Positions 24,514 through 37,290 of a DNA stretch of 64,000 nucleotides are shown here, in pieces; within the stretch, counting starts at the first letter, position 1, and each line of letters opens with the position of its first letter. Position numbers and translations under genes: made by a program. The notes under the pieces are model-generated. The model had not been told where the DNA came from, did not search any database, and saw only the letters and a program-made list of their open reading frames with translations. The stretch covers positions 36,001 to 100,000 of the forward strand of contig JAKCWG010000579.1 of the NCBI GenBank assembly GCA_021464415.1. Direction: 5' to 3'. Origin of the DNA: Lonicera japonica. Lineage: Eukaryota > Streptophyta > Magnoliopsida > Dipsacales > Caprifoliaceae.

Positions 24514-24760
24514 TTTTATGGTGTTTGTGTGCATAGAGTTGCTCTAACCGGGCATCATTCCTGCATGTATGCAGTAGGGAGACTACCACTGAGTCAAGTT
24601 AATCAAAAAGCGCCTACAACAGATCAAGTACCTATATTTTATGGTGTTTTGTGTGCATAAAGTTGCTCTAACCGGGCATCATTCCTCCATGTATGTGGTA
24701 GGGAGACTACCACTGATTCAAGTTTATCAAAAAGCACCTACAACAGATCAAATATCTACC
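24514..24760. repeat. two-copy tandem duplication, period about 123 bp
   Basis: 24514-24636 and 24637-24760 are close copies, each with TTTTATGGTGTTT, TTGCTCTAACCGGGCATCAT and GTAGGGAGACTACCACTGA. The palindromic GTAGGGAGACTAC core is conserved. Open frames here are incidental. Confidence 0.75.
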
Positions 24761-24869
24761 TACTCCAATTTTCGTTTTAGTGGTGGATTCAAATTTGAGG
24801 CTGCTTTAGAAATAATAGTGATTGAATTAGAATCTGAACAAATGACCTCTCGTTCCCTTTGATAAGGAG

Positions 24870-25427
24870 TAGGGGTATCAATACAAATATATGCTGCCCT
24901 GGGAAATAGGTAAACAAATGTACTACCAATCAAAAAATAGAGAACCCAGTGTACTACCAATTGGAAATAGGCTTTTGCTTAGCGGAAAAATGAATAGGAA
25001 GGTAATGAAAGTTTACTCAGACCGAAGCAATCAATGATTCTTTTCTGAAATCTGGAATCCACTTCAATACTTAGCATCGGAAACTTCTTTAGGTACAAAT
25101 AGAAATTAGAACGAATCTCTGTATATAAGGTCATATTAACGCGTGCCTGAAGGGCATAGTTAACAATCCATTTGTAGCATAAAAAAAACTTAAATACACA
25201 TTTAATAGAGTACAAATTATCAAACATGGAATTATTCTTTTTATTTATAATATACATACACCCTTAGGATACAAATTATTATTTTTCATATATATATATA
25301 TATTATATCATGACCATTTACATATAAACTTAATCTTCACTTTAACACATAAAAGACTTGCGAACTCTCAACCGCATCATCATCAGCATCGCGTCTCACT
25401 ACATGCATACATGATACATAGAAATCA

Positions 25428-25463
<36 letters not shown>

Positions 25464-25518
25464 CTATAATAATATCACACACGCCCTCCCCACTCCCCAT
25501 ATTAGAATTGTTAGTAAC
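24870..25518. other. intergenic DNA between reductase and acyltransferase
   Basis: Nothing coding is seen. A (CT)n-(TA)n microsatellite lies at 25428-25463. The interval holds the 3' ends of both flanking genes, which converge. Confidence 0.5.
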
Positions 25519-27875
25519 TCAAGCTGGAAATTTATAGAAGAGGGTTTGGAATATCTCCATCTCCTTGGCAGGCAAAGCTACCAAAACATTGACTCCTTCA
25601 TGAGAGCCTACCCCGTCGTCAATGTCCGGGAACAGCAATATAATGTCCTTCCGTCGATAAACCACCGGACAACTATACCTAGGCTTCCCCCATGGATACT
25701 CCACCTCCGCAAAGCCTAATTTCCACCATGACGATATCATGAACTCCCCGTGCGGGAACCCTTTGTACACCTCTCCCCAATCTATCACTGACCTCGCGTA
25801 CTCGTCTGTCATCCTTTTGGATCCTTCCCCGACCATTTCTACTATCTTGTAGAACGGTCCTTCCTTCAGCTCCTTGCACTGTGCACTTGCATACGCGCTC
25901 AGCACTGCATTCCCCGCGTATGCGTATGGCAGAGCAGGCTTCAACCTCTGCCTGATGTCCATCGCGTACAGCACGGTGGACACCCGGTCCATGTTCTCAG
26001 CAGCATGACCACCAGAGGACAAAGCCTTGCAGCGCCATATGTGAGCAGTCACGACGTTGAACCCGGTAATCTTGACCCCAGGGCAGACCAGATCACCAGC
26101 TTTGGCAGTCTCTTTGAGGGTGGCGAGATCGTTGGAGGTGAGGCTGAAGATTTTGAAGTCAAGATTTTCTTCTTCCTGAAAGACTGGAGGGGGATTAATC
26201 GTGTCGTGTTGTGGGTCCGCGGGGGGGTTGTTGATCTTGAGTTTGAGGAGTTCGGGATGGGGAAATGTGACACGCGGTGGGGATCGAGCGGCTAGTAAAT
26301 GACGATCGTTGCATGGGGGGATGGGTAAGGGCCTGTCTACGTTGTCATCATTAGCAGCAGCTTGTAAAGCTAGATTTTGTAAGAAGATTTTGAAGCTAAG
26401 ACCATCAAAAGTAGCATGATTGCTTGTTATTCCCATTGCAAAACCACCGCACTTAAATGATGTTACCTGTATAAATACATAATAAACAGCAAAAACCCAA
26501 TTAAGTAATATATATGAAAATATTTAGGTTTATTTAAGTTTCGTTTCGTACAACATTTTTTTTTTTTAAGGATATTTGGAAAATGATGCTTATTTAAAAA
26601 AGTTTCCCCTAAAAGAATTAGGAAATAATATTTTTATAATTTAAGGGCTTATTTTTAACCAAATTCCAAAAAGATTGCAATGTTAACTTTGCAGTAAATT
26701 TTTGAATTGTAATATTTTATGATATCGAGTAAAGTTAATTTTGCACTTTATATTTTTTAGCAGATTTACTATGAAGTGTTTAATTGACTTAGTTTTATAG
26801 TTATTTTAACACGTTAAAAATTTAAATCCCTTTACTAATAAAACACATATGATAGTTTTTTTGAGTTATGCAAAGTTAAGTTTGCACTCTTTATTTTTTG
26901 ATACATTACTATATATTAGGGTTTATTTGGCGTTAGCTTTAGAGTTACATGAATGACATATACAAATATATTAGTTAAAAAATATAAACACATCAAGCAA
27001 AACAAATTAGTATTAAATTTCTTGAATTACAAAATTAAGTTTGCACAAAACATAATTTTAGTCAAAACATTATTTTAAACACAAGATTTTTTTTGCCCCA
27101 TTTCTAGTTTTTTTTTTTTTTTAATGAAGTACCGTACAACTCTTCAAATGAATCAGTAGATCTATTCGTTTAATATGTTATTTTATTTTTTATCTTATTG
27201 ATTTTCAGTTAATATGGGAGCTTTGTTTTATTCTCACTTGGTCCATATCATGAAAACGATTCCATTTATTAAGGCAAAAATATATTATTTTGAGTAGTTG
27301 GATATTAAATTAAGGCAAATTGCACTTTCAATTCATGGTGGGGTCTTGATTGTAACAGGGCAAAAGAATAATACATTGAGCTAGCAGGCTTGTTGAGAAT
27401 AATCAATACTAGAACTTGTCACTCGGCCTAGTCGGGCAGCATTATACGCAATAATTTATCATATTATGTATATATATATATATATATGGGAAGGATATAA
27501 AGAGGACCAATTTTTTTGTCCTTAAATACGGACCAATCATTTTGAGGGGGTAAATAAATGAATTTTTTGATGAAATTTGGTGAATATGATCTCCATGATT
27601 AGTAGATCACCTCCACCAAATTTCATCGAAAAATTCAATCGGGAAGACGGTTAACTAAAAACTTGATATATATGTGCGTGTCTAACAGTTAAAATTTAAG
27701 ATGTTTAGATAACTCACTTCCTAGTTGAATTTTTTGATGAATTTTGGTGGAGATGATCTACTAATCATGGAGATCATCTTCACCAAGTTTCATAAACAAA
27801 TCCATCCGTTTACTTCCTCAAAATGATTGGTCCGCATTTAAGGACTAAAAAATTGGTCCTCTTTAGATCCATCCC

Positions 27876-27914
<39 letters not shown>

Positions 27915-30900
27915 CACACATTATGTATATATTTAAAACATAATAATTACATGTTATGACATTTGGTCAAATAATAATAATGTGTTTTTCATGTACAAAG
28001 TCTTGCGACAAGATTGGTACAAATCTTAGTATAACCACTCTTTTTATTTTTAGACTATATTTGAAGAGTAATTTTGTAATTCCACAGACATACCGAAAGA
28101 CCTCTTCGATCTCATTTAGTATATACTAACTAGGGGTACTGTCTAAGTGAGTGCAATATGATATTTATTACTTTTGCCAATTATGAATATACAATGGCAT
28201 TAGTTCATTGGTAATTAAATGTGTTTTCATATTAAAAGTAATGATTTCAAATCTTAATATGGAGATTAAATATCAAATATCACAATAGTAAATAAGTTTA
28301 TTTTAATCATTGGTTAAGTAAAATTTATTTTTTAGGTGGCATTATTGCCAAAACAATTATCTATATTGCTGGAGTAATATACAATTTTAAATGCATATAG
28401 TACAATTTTTCAAAGTAATACTATACTTTGACAAATAAAATTTTACTTTAATAATATGGCTACCTTATTTTTTTTTAAATGTAAAAGTCGAATGTGGACA
28501 TTTATTGTGATATTTAGGAAGTGACACAAAGGTACTTGAGCTAGGCATATACAATTTTATATCTTTATCTTATACTCTTCAAGTGATTTAATTTATTGAT
28601 TATGTTTACAAGATGTAATTAAAGTCATCTTTTTAATCTGGAATTTTTATTTTCGAAACCAAAACTATTTAAAGTTAGTGTTTCAAGTGTTAGACTATCT
28701 TGTGACTATTATTTACCACAAAATTAATAGAAACATGAAGTGTATAAAAGGATACGCAAAGATAATATGAAAAATAATGTTTCTACAAAATGTATCTACT
28801 ATAGTATATTGTGGAAAGTATTCATCATTGTTATGCTATATGTATATATATATGGGTAATGTTAACGTGTATCCTGAGAGCACATGATAAAAATTAAATA
28901 TAGAAATAATAAAAACACAATATGCATTAAATGATTCAAAGATTCTTATGTAAGACTTCATTCATTTTTTTTATAGCATACTTAATATGTACCTTAAGGA
29001 CGCTTGTTCCAATTCCAATTGCACTTGGGCTTTTGTATTTTTTAAAATTGATGTAGAATTTAACTCTATCAATGGCAAATTTTGTAAGACAGAACAAAAA
29101 GTTGTGTTGTCCCCAAAAATTTTAACTTTTAGGCTTCGTTTGATAACATGAAAAAAAGAAAATAAAAATATTTGATTTGGTAAAAAGTTGAAAAATAAGT
29201 TGAAGCATGTGATAAGATGCTCTCCATTTTATACTCATTTTATGAGTAGATGTCCTTCATCCTTCATAATTTTTTGTAGAATTTTTTTCTTTCTCAACCA
29301 CTAAATAAAATTTCTCCATGAAAAAAGTTGTAAATTAAGAAGATATATCACCACATGTCTCAATTTATTTTCCATCTTCTCACAAAAATCAACTATTTTT
29401 ATTTTCCTTTTTCATATTATTATCAAACGAACCCTTAAGTTGAGACTTTCTGTTGAAACGTGGATGTCTTAATCTATGTATATATAAAATTGAAGGCATT
29501 AAATTCGATTATGAAATCTATTTTAGTAACTTTTTTTTCCCTATTATTATTGATATTAAAGAAATATATTGATAGTTAGATTTGAACTCACAACTTATTT
29601 AGTATTAAAGTTATTTTTAGTGATTTTTCTCTTTTGCTCTTTTTATCATTGATAATAAAAAAAATATGTTGATAACAATATTTGAACTCACAACTTATTT
29701 GTTATTAGAATTTAAATGACCCTAATCGTTCAACTACGTCTCCTTTATGTTATCTTTTTATTCAAACTTAAATTTATGCATATATATGAAAATTAAATGT
29801 GTACACGTTTAATTTATTCTCTGTGTCTAATAATTTAAAGTACAAAGAATAGTAATTACACCAAAACCATATATAAATTTTGAAGAGGATAGTTTGACAC
29901 GTAAAAGTGAAAATTCATTATTATTATGAGACGGTCGACCTAACAAGGCGGTTATGTACTTAGAATTGTATTTATTTTGAGTAGTTGGAGACCATCACAG
30001 AAACTAGAAGTTCATTTATTGTCAAAGCAAATCCCCACTTAAATATATTCACGATAGGCTCTTGACTGTAACCACCCAAAAGATGTAGTCTCATTCGAGG
30101 AGGATTTACGGTACGACCATTCGGGACCCAATAATTAAAATTAATATTAATATTTTATTTGTTTATATGTATATATATTAAAAAAAAATTCTCTAATTAA
30201 TAACGCAGTTTGCAAAAAAAAAAAATTTAAAAAAATCAGGTTTTCAAAGTTTTAACTGTCTTTTCAATCTTCTCATTATGCTATAACAAAGAATTAAAAA
30301 TGCACTAATATTTTTTTTTTCATTCATATTAATTTCAAAACACTAAGAGAGAATTAGATATTTAATCGTAGTCTTTTTTACAATTATAATGTGTTTTTTA
30401 CGGCATGTAAACTGTTATCATTGAAATAAAATTAATTTATTTTTTTTGATATAAAAAATTAATATACTTATTTATAATAGGATATCTTTTAGGATTTAAT
30501 TTGCTCATGGTTTAAAACTGACCAGGACCGGCTCTGGTCTCATTTTATGTATCTTTCCCTCAAATTATTGCAGCTAAAATTTATTGAGTTACAACTTCCA
30601 CTTCCGTTGAGGGACAAAATGGAAGTATTAAGGTTTAGATTGATAGTAACATGAAAAATAGCATGAAAAACAATTGATTTTTATAAAAATAAAATAAGTT
30701 TAAGCACAGCATGAGATTAACTCTTATTTTTTTGACTTTTTCTTTAGGGTTGTTGAGAAAAAGAAAATTCCACAACAAATGAAAAAGGACGGGGGACATT
30801 TACACATAAAAATGTGCATGACATGAAAAGTGTTTTATCACATGTTTTAACTTATTTTCCAATTTTTCACGTGCTTTTTATTTTCCATAGCATAAATATC

Positions 30901-32367
30901 TTAATAGTAAATAAATTATATTCTTAATTATTGCTTAAGTTTTGAATTTATTTTATCTTTTTGTAGGAGAAGAGTCAGAATAGGGTAGTATTAAAGTACT
31001 TTCCCAACAATGAATTGGTTTGAGGTTGGATTTGAAAGTCAATTTCTTTTTTCAAATTAAGGGAAGTTCAAGTCTCCCTTAACCCTAATAAAGAAAAACC
31101 TTCCACCCCATGAGTCGAACTTAATTCGTATAGCATTTTTTTATTACAATCAGTACATTAATACATAACCATGGAAAGGAAAGAAGTGAAATGAGATTCA
31201 TGTGAATTGAATTGTAGAGGGTTTGCTAGCACCAAACTCTTAATTTGTAGAGCTTAATATCGACGCTTGGTCATAATTTTTTACATGTTTGACTTTTAAA
31301 ACTAGAATCTTATTGTAATAATTTAAATATCCATATATATTGGTACGTAGTATAATGGAAAAATCTTTGGTATATATGTGGACGTTATGATCCTAAATTT
31401 TAACTTAGGTTAGTTATTTTAGGAGAGAACCAAGAGTTAAATATGGTATCATATTTTCGCAACTTTATTTAACATATCATAGTACTTTTTAGCATAATTT
31501 GAAAATAAAAACTCACTTCAAGACGCCTTAAAAAAATCAACCACTAATTTTATGAAGGAAATATACTTTTTAAATTATGAATGAACCATTAACTAATTTA
31601 TTAGTTGAGTTAACTTTATTGGATCAAACCCATGGTTACCGTGTGTGATAGTGGAAAGTTATATACTAGTTAGAACTGTTGTAACAATGATGTGCATAGT
31701 ACAGCAAATTGAACGATATCCATGGATAACGAACTCAAACCTTCAGATTACTTTAATGGTTTATTTGTAATTATATACCCCTCTCCATGAAGGAGAATAC
31801 CAACCCTTGCAAGAAATAATTTCTCGCGGGGTGGTGGGGTACAAAACATATTACTTTGATTGTTGAGAAATTGTGAAAAAGGCTAGTTAATCAGTTTGAT
31901 GATTACCTGGAGAATGATAAGGGGCTGATCATTTGGTTCCAAGATATCCAAACTAGGGACAGTAAGTTGTCCAAAAGCAGGATTAGGATAAACAAAGTCC
32001 CAACCTCGTTGAGAGAGAGTTCACTCTTAGCCAGGACAAAGCCAGCCCCAGCCGCATTGCAATTTATCTCCAACCTACCCAGTTCTTGATTAAACTTCAA
32101 CCTTCCAGCGAGGAAATCGTAGGGCACCAACACTTTTTCCAGCGCGTTTTTGAGCTTCTCTTTCACAACCTCGGGAGGAAAATGAGGGTGCGCGCGGAAG
32201 AAATGGACTGTTTGGACATTGAAATTTAGGACTTGGTCTATGTTGGATAGGAACAAGGATTTATTCTCAGTTTCTTGGATTGGAAAAACCAACGTGGAAT
32301 GCTGAAGAGTGACCTTAAGATCTTGTTTGGCTGCAGGATCATGTGGTTCCTGGTAGAGGGTACCCAT
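25519..32367 (-). CDS. BAHD acyltransferase, GLAUCE-like, with a one-base frameshift in exon 1
   Basis: Exon 1 is 31907-32367 and exon 2 is 25519-26466 (minus strand), joined across a 5.4-kb GT-AG intron. The product would be about 469 residues, usual for BAHD enzymes, which transfer acyl groups from acyl-CoA to alcohols or amines in the cytosol. The catalytic HXXXD is HATFD (His171, Asp175), just inside exon 2 after FKCGGFAMGITSN. The usual DFGWG motif is replaced by EVEYPWGKP, a form I recall from the GLAUCE subgroup, as are SSWWKLGFAEVEYPWGKP and MVGEGSKRMTDEYARSVIDWG. Exon 1 loses frame after NEVG near 32000-32003: the next frame continues VYPNPAFGQL as the family does, consistent with loss of one G from a G4 run. 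This could be a real null allele or a base-calling error; everything else is intact. Confidence 0.85.
26565..27070 (+). repeat. dispersed repeat, copy 2, in acyltransferase intron
   Basis: Same-orientation match to 10055-10620, including GTTAACTTTGCA, AAGTGTTTAATTGA and TTGAGTTATGCAAAGTTAAG. No coding frame. Confidence 0.6.
27488..27876. mobile_element. long-TIR foldback MITE in a (TA)n tract
   Basis: Ends of about 65 bp are complementary: left GGGAAGGATATAAAGAGGAC onward and the reverse complement of the right end, GGGGGATGGATCTAAAGAGG onward, both continuing through GGACCAATCATTTTGAGG. Inside each arm is a second palindrome built on GATGATCTACTAATCATGGA. The element (about 389 bp) sits inside a TA repeat, so a TA duplication cannot be told from the repeat. 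Confidence 0.65.
27880..29130. other. AT-rich intron DNA
   Basis: Intron of the acyltransferase gene. A (TA)n run lies at 27879-27909. No gene or clear element otherwise; a GGTAATGTTAACGTGTA motif near 28855 may be one end of a decayed MITE. Confidence 0.45.
29138..29434. mobile_element. hAT-like MITE in acyltransferase intron
   Basis: The left end GGCTTCGTTTGATAACATG matches the reverse complement of the right end, GGGTTCGTTTGATAATAATA. The interior has AAGTTGAAAAATAAGTTGA, GATGCTCTCCATTTTATACT, TGAGTAGATGTCCTTCATCC and CTCAATTTATTTTCCA, shared with the copies at 10865, 30640 and 58370. The 8-bp duplication is not clear. Confidence 0.6.
29525..29725. repeat. two-copy repeat with tRNA B-box-like core
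   Basis: Two blocks about 117 bases apart share ATTATTGATATTAAA..AATAT.TTGATA and TTTGAACTCACAACTTATTT. The last motif is an inverted B-box-like sequence, suggesting old SINE pieces. Confidence 0.4.
30640..30893. mobile_element. diverged copy of the hAT-like MITE family
   Basis: Shows GATAGTAACATGAAAAATAG, ACAATTGATTTTTATAAAAA and TTTTAACTTATTTTCCAATT in the order of the other copies. Ends are worn. Confidence 0.45.
30900..31900. other. AT-rich intron DNA near exon 1 of the acyltransferase
   Basis: No gene or element borders seen. Confidence 0.5.
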
Positions 32368-32465
32368 AATGTAATATGCTCTATCTATATAATTTTTGTT
32401 TTGTTTTTGCTTTTGTGATAAGAATTTGTTTTGATGGTGGGTTTTGTTGGTGTGGTGGGATTGTA

Positions 32466-32473
32466 TATTTATA
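32466..32473 (-). promoter_or_regulatory. TATA box of the acyltransferase gene
   Basis: On the minus strand TATAAATA lies about 100 bases before the ATG at 32367. This gives a leader of about 70 nt, which is A-rich (CAAAAACAAAATT), typical for plants. Confidence 0.6.
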
Positions 32474-32479
32474 GTTAGC

Positions 32480-34830
32480 CTTACCTAAGAAATGCCAATC
32501 CGACAGCTGGGTATGTGGGGGCACCCACAAGGAGTTCTTTAGTAATATGGTTGATCCACATAATTAAGTCGTGGAAATTTAATTGAAGGCATTTGTAATA
32601 ATCTATATGATACGGGATAATGGTTTTTGAATTTTAAAAATATATAAGGAATATAAAATTATGTAAATGAAATTTAATATATTTTTTGAATGATTGATAG
32701 TGCATTTTGTCACGAGTTCAATCTATTCTATGTAATAAGGGATAATGATTTTTGAATCTTGAAAAATATATAACTAAAAAAAAATTGTATCGTTGAGATT
32801 TAAAATGTTCTTTTTACTCGTTGATAGTATACTTTTGACACCCCACCTAGTTTGTTAATATTGGCCAACATTAAAAAAAATAAGAATTTAATAGCTCAAT
32901 GAGATTGACTGAACGGAGTTGTAAGCCAACTTATTTTTTAACTTGTCACTACAAATATATCACCAAATTACATGTGCATGACAAGTTGAATTTGTAATTA
33001 ACCTCTTGTTAATTAGGAGTTACAGCACAATATAACTACCCGAGCTTTCCTCCAAAATAGTTCATTACACTCATGAATATAATAAGGAGGTCCGTATTAG
33101 TTAATCATTTAATTAAGTTGGGCTTGTGCTTATTTGTCATTGTTATGGCAATAGTCTCAGACCCATTAATTCTAATACTATATATATGACCACCTGAATC
33201 TCTCCTAAATAATTGGCCCAAATTATTAGTTGACATCATTACACCCACGTATATATATATATATATATATATATATCCGCATTACAATATTTCAGACTCG
33301 TAGCCATATATATCTTCAATTATAGCCCAACTTTGAGTTTACATTTAATTTAACATTTTAAACATTTTTGTATTGTAGCCATCCGTTTTTCTCTCTTCCA
33401 CCATCCACTAATCTAACATTTCCTTTACCGTGTCAATTAGGTTTCTCTTTCTGATTATATATATATATGACGAATCGATTTGTTTATTCCCGGTATAGTT
33501 TTTAATCGTTCGATCACCAGATTTTTTTTTCTTCATAAAATGTTGTTAAAAAGATCATCAAGAAAATATAAATTTGATGATAACATGTGTGTTAAATTGT
33601 TAATGATTCTAAGGCAAGAACGTAAGTCCTGCTTAGTTTCTTAACAAATGTTGTACTCTATTGGAAGTAAATTTCATTAAAATAGGAAGAAAGTAATTTA
33701 TATGACATTGAATTATATTAAAGTAGAAAGAAATTGATGTTAAGCTGAGTAAATAGGCTAGCTAAAGAACCTTATTGGTTTGTTGCAGTACAAAATACAA
33801 CTTTAGCTGCATGCCTAACAGTTTTTTTATGCGTGTATTCAAATAATTATAAACTATACGTGAAGGTTGAATTTTTATAGTATTTAGAGACACATATATT
33901 TAATTTTTCAAAATTGATGAACTGAGCAATAAAGTTTTCTACTTTACAACAGATTTCATAAAAACATTTTTAGTTAATTTTTAAGGGAAAAAAGTGGGTT
34001 AAATATATAAAAGTAAAACTTGTTCTTTTGAAAGTAAAATATTATATTAATTTTCTTGTTGAAAAATAAATTTATATATTTTTTAATTTAAAATTTTATA
34101 TAAAAATAGTGCATCGTATGTGTTTACAACTACTTATTACTGGTAATTTGGAGAAAAGTAATTTAATATAAATAACATTATAGCTAGCACTTTGACTTAT
34201 TTATTCTGGGGGAAAAAAAAAACTTGCACTTTATCCTCCTTACATTCATTACGGTGTATTAATTTAATTTTTGGCTCTTGTAGCGTATATTATCCTCTGG
34301 CGTAATCAGAATTTTTATTGGTAGATTCATTTAACAAACCATTATTTATTAGACATTCTAATTATTACTCCTTAACATTATAAGAGTGCTTAAAATGATT
34401 ACACTTCAAATTTGCTTGAAAAATGACCATATTTGACCCCATATCTTGTTGTTCTTTAAAAGTTCTAGTGGAAATGATTGTACATTCTACCTTATAAAAT
34501 TTTACATAATATACATTTCTATTATATCTTTACTATATATTAAATACCAGCCACTCTTTAGAATGCCTACTTAATTACATGGATGCCAATTTCACACAAA
34601 TATTCTTCCCAATTGTTCCTTAAATATGTATTTCGTTAATTGTCAGTTAACTTTTCAAAAAATAAAATATTACTACCTAAGCTTGAACGTTTTATCTCAA
34701 TTATGAAAATATTATTTAAATCATATATTTTACTGTCAATAAATACTAGATATAATAATATTGCATGCATATCGCATGTACCAAAATTAAGTTCTAATAT
34801 ATTATAATTTAAGTGAAATCAAAAGACTAC
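32480..34830. other. AT-rich intergenic DNA upstream of the acyltransferase
   Basis: No gene is seen. (TA)n tracts lie at 33251-33276 and 33458-33470. Repeated phrases GGGATAATG.TTTTGAATCTT occur near 32615 and 32740, suggesting an old local duplication. Confidence 0.5.
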
Positions 34831-34837
34831 CCTACAA

Positions 34838-34920
34838 CTCTCCTCTCAATCTCGCCTCTCGGCACGTACTATAATTAAATTGTAACACTCTGGTTACAGA
34901 GAGGCGAGGATGGAGGAGAG
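34838..34920. repeat. GC-richer inverted repeat (hairpin)
   Basis: CTCTCCTCTCAATCTCGCCT (34838-34857) pairs with AGGCGAGGATGGAGGAGAG (34902-34920) with a few mismatches, around a loop of about 40 nt. It stands out against the AT-rich surroundings. No precursor-like flanking structure was judged. Confidence 0.45.
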
Positions 34921-34924
34921 ATGA

Positions 34925-37290
34925 TGGGGAAATTAGAGAGCAATGAAGGAAAAGGATATGTATTAAAAGGCTAGACAAATTGGGTGGGAAGGTTTTGTGT
35001 TGTGTATTTCTCCAAGTAAGATTTGGTAGGTCGTGCCTAATGAGCTGCCTTCACAAATAAGTACGTTGCAGCTTAAAAGTCTGATGCATGTTCATGCACA
35101 CCCCATGTGGAAGCAGGTCATTCATTAATCACGTACTTGTAGGCATGTTCATCAAACACGATTTGACGCTTGAACAAATACTACAATTGTACAATAATAA
35201 TTTTAAACAGATGGAAACATTTATGTTTTTCTTCAATTCGTACAAAAAATGAAGGACAAAAAAAAAGGAAACATTTTTGTTCCTTGGCCACTCCACTTCT
35301 AATTCTTGTTCTTAAAAGCCAAGTTGTTCTAACACAAGTTGCACATCACTCTTAAATGCTCAAACACAAGAACAATATTATTAGCCACCGCATGCTCAAC
35401 AAAACAAACCTAATTAATCCATTTTAACTTGAATTTTATTATATCGGGCTCTTCTGGAGTGATCAATTATTCTAAAAGAGAGTTGAACAAATGTGATTCA
35501 ATCATTTAAAAGTGCACGGTTCAAACTTCAACATTATCTATTCTAGTCGCTTCCATCATTTTAAAGAGGTAAATTGTAAAAGTCACACTAATAATATTAA
35601 AATATATACACAGGCCTTCAATATCTTAACCTTTTTAGCCCAGCCCAAGTGTATCTTATAATTCTTTCTTGCCCAGCCCAAGTGCATATATAATTCTTTC
35701 TTGTTTAACCAATTGCATATATAAATTTTTTCAACATAAAAGATTGATCGACTATAATCTACAGAGTACAGATGTATAGAGTAACAAAGAAGCTAAATTC
35801 CTAATTAAATTCTATCCCAGAAGATTTAACCACTGCACCAACTATTTCATCCTTATAAGTTCACCATTTTATTTTATACATTGTGTGGTATCTGAATAAA
35901 ATACGTTTGTTTTTTCATTTTTGCAATAAAGTTTATTTTAAAAGAAAATGTATATGTAGATTTTTAAATATATTAGGTTATAATATTTAAAATGTATAAT
36001 TTTTAAAACTTACCAATGACAATAGTTTAGAAGTTTGCCAATAATTGTAAATTATTATGCATTCAAGCCTTTTCCTTCCCTTCACTTGTTCGCAAGTAAA
36101 AAGTTTGAAATAAATGTCTTATTAATTAAAATTTGCGCAAATTGTAAACAGAGTATAATAATATTATATTAAATACTCGGGTCATATTCTAATAATTTCA
36201 AGTTAAAGGTGGCTTCCCTTTTTTTTTAATGACTAATTTTTTTTTTTGGTTCTATATATTCTAGCTCGAAGTAACTTATATTTCTGGTTTCGCCACTAGC
36301 AGTGGGGGTTATGTACCAAATTGATCTTATCAACATTTGTATTTTTTGAAAACTTATGTTAGTATTAAGTTCTGAATTGAAGACTTTTGCTTTAACAATA
36401 ATTAGACCTGAAAATACATACGATGCATGTGTAAGCCTCTTTTCTGTATAAGCACATCACGCAATTTGGAATGAAAAATTAAAACAAAGAATAGCCTTAG
36501 TTCAATGAATAAATTGGTTTTTTTTTATCAACCCAAAATTTAAGGTTTCAAATCACATGCCTTTATTTTTAATAATAATAATCATGATAAAAACTAAATT
36601 AATAATTCTAACATTTCGTGTCATACAATAATTATAAGCATACATAAATATTTGACATAAAAACATAGTTACATATTAAGTATGTTCACCATATATTAGC
36701 TAAAAGAATTTTCTCACAAAATGAATAATTGACAATATTAATATATATATCAACTTTTATGTCAAATATTTAATATATATCAATTTTTATATCAAATATT
36801 TATATACATGTAAAAGTACTTGTTAGATCGTTCGGTCATTAAAGAGTGCCTTTTGGCGTTATATTAGTATAGTCATTAACCATGCCGTCCAATTTCTCTC
36901 TTCGAAGAAATACACGTTCACTTAAAAATTTTAAAGGCCTAGATTGAATATATTGTCTAGAACCGGAGAAAGTTCAAATACATATACAGATCGAAAGATA
37001 AGCAAGTCTTGAATGAGACAAAGTTTGGCAGAGCAAATCTTGCCAGGAGATCCTAATTGGATCAAGGAGACTGGGTGTAATGATGGTCGGCAACAATGAT
37101 AGAACATATATCCAAAAACATTAATATTTCGCCCATTAACAATTTAAAATACGAAATAATATATGTGGCGGTTTGTATTTGTTGTTTTACTTTATTTTGT
37201 ATATTGGTGCGAGTGAAAATGAGAAAAAAGTTATTATAGCCAGTCGAGTAGTTTTTTTACCACTGAAAACTTGTTGAGGTAAAATAATTC
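34925..37290. other. AT-rich intergenic DNA
   Basis: No gene is supported; the open frame at 35170-35355 is AT-driven. A short repeat (GCCCAGCCCAAGTG..T...ATAATTCTTTCTTG) occurs twice at 35638-35702. A piece near 36240-36310 (GGTTTCGCCACTAGCAGTGG) resembles a worn hAT end. Confidence 0.45.
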
